This document shows positions 32,456 to 34,264 of a stretch of 34,264 nucleotides of DNA, one piece after another; the stretch's first letter is position 1, and each line of letters opens with the position of its first letter. A program made the position numbers and the translations under genes. Under the pieces are notes generated by a model that saw only the letters and a program-made list of their open reading frames with translations, did not search any database and was not told the origin of the DNA. The stretch is taken from assembly GCA_003552465.1 (NCBI GenBank), contig PULQ01000058.1, positions 1 to 34,264 of the forward strand, written 5' to 3'. This DNA is from Dehalococcoidia bacterium. Its GTDB lineage: Bacteria; Chloroflexota; Dehalococcoidia; GIF9; AB-539-J10.

Positions 32456-33853
32456 ATGAAAAGAGTTAGCGCCTATCTGATTGTGGTAGCATTGATCGCG
32501 GGGATGATGGGATGTGGCCCTGCTCCTGGTTTTGACCTGGAGATACGGGATTGGTATGGCCTGGATGCCGTCAGACACAATCTTGCCGGCCGCCACCGTC
32601 TGATGAACGACCTCGATTCGACAAGTCCCGGCTATAACGAACTGGCAAGCCCGTCGGCCAATCAGGGCAGGGGATGGCTGCCAATAGGGGATACTGATAA
32701 GCGGTTTAGCGGGCGTTTCAGCGGTAACGGTCATGAGATAAGAGATCTGTTTATCGACCGCCCTGGCGAAGGGCCCGTGGGGCTCTTCGGTGTTGTCCAT
32801 CTGGGCGTAATCCACGGCGTCGGTGCATCAAATGCCACCGTGACTGGCTGTCATTGGGTGGGTAGTCTGGCCGGATATGTTCAGCGCGGCACCGTGAGCT
32901 ACTCCTATTTCAGCGGCAACTTGACTGGCAATAACCAGATCGGCGGCCTGGTGGGACAGTGTGATCGAGGCATCATTGAGAACTCCTATGCCGCCGGCAA
33001 CGTGACTGGCGACTTGTTTGTTGGCGGCCTTGTGGGAGTAAGTGGCGGCAACGTGACCAACTCAGTTTCGACGGCCAGCGTGTCTGGCGACGAGGGCGTT
33101 GGTGGCCTGGTGGGATACAACTCCGCGGGCACTGTAGACAACTCCCGCTCTGATGGCACGGTGGTCGGCAGGCTGAGCATTGGCGGCCTGGTAGGTGTTA
33201 CTGAAAATGACGGCATCCTAACTAACTCAAGTTCGACAGCCACGGTCACCGGCTCTCAGATGGTTGGCGGTCTCGTGGGAAGCAATCTCAGGAGTAATGT
33301 GAGTAAGTGCGCCTCCACAGGCATCGTCACCGGCGAGCAAGCTATCGGCGGACTGGTGGGGTTCAACACCGGCGCTGTAGCAAAGGCCCAATCCACAAGC
33401 AGCGTAAGCGGTGATATCTCTCTTGGCGGACTGGTGGGAATCAACGCAGGCAACGTGACCAACACATATGCCAGTGGCCCCCTGTTCGGTGAGCGGTTCA
33501 TTGGTGGCCTCGTGGGACGGAACGAAGGAGGCAGTATAGATAACTCCTATGCCGTCGGCAATGTGACTGCAAATCAGGATCCCGGTGGGCTTGTGGGGGT
33601 GAATGACGAAGGGACGGTAAGCGATTCCTTCTGGGATGTGCAGACCTCGGGAATGGACGCGAGCGACGGAGGCACAAGCAAGACCACGGCCGAGATGATG
33701 GATATCGCCACCTTCACGGACACGGCGACGGAAGGCCTGGATGAACCGTGGGACATGGCCGCGGTCGAGCCCGGCAAAACGGATGATGCGTACACCTGGA
33801 GCATAGTTGACGGCCAGACCTATCCCTTCCTGAGCTGGCAGTCTGTCCCCTAG
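32456..33853 (+). CDS. Surface lipoprotein with GLUG repeats
   Basis: This 465-residue protein has a lipoprotein signal peptide with Cys20 in a lipobox-like MMGC, so it is likely anchored to the outer face of the membrane. From about residue 135 to 390 it carries nine GGLVG repeat cores plus a degenerate GSLAG, each followed by a Thr/Ser/Asn-rich turn (such as NVTNS or VSGD). These are GLUG motifs, which form parallel beta-helix-type stacks in cell-surface and adhesin-like proteins. The C-terminal segment (SFWDVQTSGMDASDGG, SKTTAEMM, YTWSIVDGQTYPFLSW) is the usual cap of such proteins. GGAGG precedes the ATG. A role in adhesion or polysaccharide binding is plausible but unproven. Confidence 0.88.
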   Translation: MKRVSAYLIVVALIAGMMGCGPAPGFDLEIRDWYGLDAVRHNLAGRHRLMNDLDSTSPGYNELASPSANQGRGWLPIGDTDKRFSGRFSGNGHEIRDLFIDRPGEGPVGLFGVVHLGVIHGVGASNATVTGCHWVGSLAGYVQRGTVSYSYFSGNLTGNNQIGGLVGQCDRGIIENSYAAGNVTGDLFVGGLVGVSGGNVTNSVSTASVSGDEGVGGLVGYNSAGTVDNSRSDGTVVGRLSIGGLVGVTENDGILTNSSSTATVTGSQMVGGLVGSNLRSNVSKCASTGIVTGEQAIGGLVGFNTGAVAKAQSTSSVSGDISLGGLVGINAGNVTNTYASGPLFGERFIGGLVGRNEGGSIDNSYAVGNVTANQDPGGLVGVNDEGTVSDSFWDVQTSGMDASDGGTSKTTAEMMDIATFTDTATEGLDEPWDMAAVEPGKTDDAYTWSIVDGQTYPFLSWQSVP

Positions 33854-34051
33854 CAGAGCTCGCAGCTGGATTACTGGTCGGAAGTCGCGACACGCGCATG
33901 GGCAGAACTGCACGATTGGGCGAAAGGTTCACGCTCCGCTGTCACACTACCCTTTCTGACAGAGAACTGCAATCCTGTGATGAGAGCGGGTTCGGAGTCG
34001 AGCCGACACAGGTCGGCATCGCGGTAATGCCGCACCTGTTCAACCCTGAGA

Positions 34052-34141
<90 letters not shown>

Positions 34142-34205
34142 GTCGCCAACCCGGGCTATGTCAATGCCCAACCATCGGATGATCCCGGCAAACATCCGCT
34201 CGATG

Positions 34206-34264
34206 CGGAGAGGGTGGGATTCGAACCCACGAGGCATTGCTGCCTACCGCTTTTCGAGAGCGGC
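34206..34264 (-). tRNA. tRNA-Ser(CGA), 5' part cut by window end
   Basis: The visible 3' part has anticodon loop CTCGAAA (anticodon CGA, Ser codon UCG), a long variable arm, and the same T-arm and acceptor 3' strand as the tRNA at 34053-34141. The three bases after the discriminator read CAT, so CCA is not encoded here. The 5' acceptor and D-arm lie beyond the window. Confidence 0.92.

Overview
The window (about 34 kb, GC-rich, no mobile element seen) looks like a chromosomal piece of an uncultured, strictly anaerobic Chloroflexota, most likely of the class Dehalococcoidia. The reasons are gene content rather than any single marker: Wood-Ljungdahl methyl-branch genes (metF, metV), a NuoF-GltD fusion, the C-terminal remnant of a reductive-dehalogenase-type protein, GAF/NarL-type cytoplasmic two-component systems, and small zinc-ribbon proteins. 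This placement is an inference.

Region 1 (1-10378, all minus strand). In transcription order it holds a GAF histidine kinase, a NarL-type response regulator, a double-receiver protein without output domain, an FdhA/NuoG-like molybdopterin protein, NuoE, a NuoF-GltD fusion, MetV and MetF (cut by the window start). The last five are tightly packed. They look like a methylenetetrahydrofolate reductase joined to a soluble NADH-dehydrogenase-like, flavin- and Fe-S-rich electron module. The molybdopterin subunit has Tyr where formate dehydrogenases have Cys or Sec, so it is probably not a formate dehydrogenase.

Region 2 (10720-15292): a hypothetical (perhaps YkoP-like) protein and, divergently, a winged-helix regulator, a small methyltransferase and a PaaI-type thioesterase. 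A B12-binding radical SAM protein faces them, preceded by a small gene whose stop codon overlaps its TTG start.

Region 3 (15480-21300): a two-zinc-ribbon protein behind an unusual leader, a reductive dehalogenase remnant, a CapA-like phosphoesterase with a small membrane protein, and an accessory pair made of a PLD-nuclease/P-loop ATPase and a truncated nuclease-like gene (possible defence genes).

Region 4 (21635-29696): DUF4242 protein, inorganic pyrophosphatase, TldD/TldE protease pair, a second zinc-ribbon gene with the same leader as the first, the main-type sigma factor, a zinc-ribbon/DUF4177 protein, and a geranylgeranyl-reductase-family flavoprotein whose 3' end abuts a truncated duplicate of a YprB-type exonuclease gene.

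Region 5 (30249-34264): a DUF948-like/YtxH pair, the intact YprB-type exonuclease, a GLUG-repeat lipoprotein, and two tRNA-Ser genes, the last cut by the window end.

The two most notable observations are the MetFV-NuoEF-GltD-FdhA-like gene set and a gap-free 94-nt leader shared by the two zinc-ribbon genes. Each leader copy has its own sigma-70-like promoter at nearly the same distance, and each carries an 11-bp inverted repeat with a 29-nt loop that would bury the ribosome binding site and start codon.
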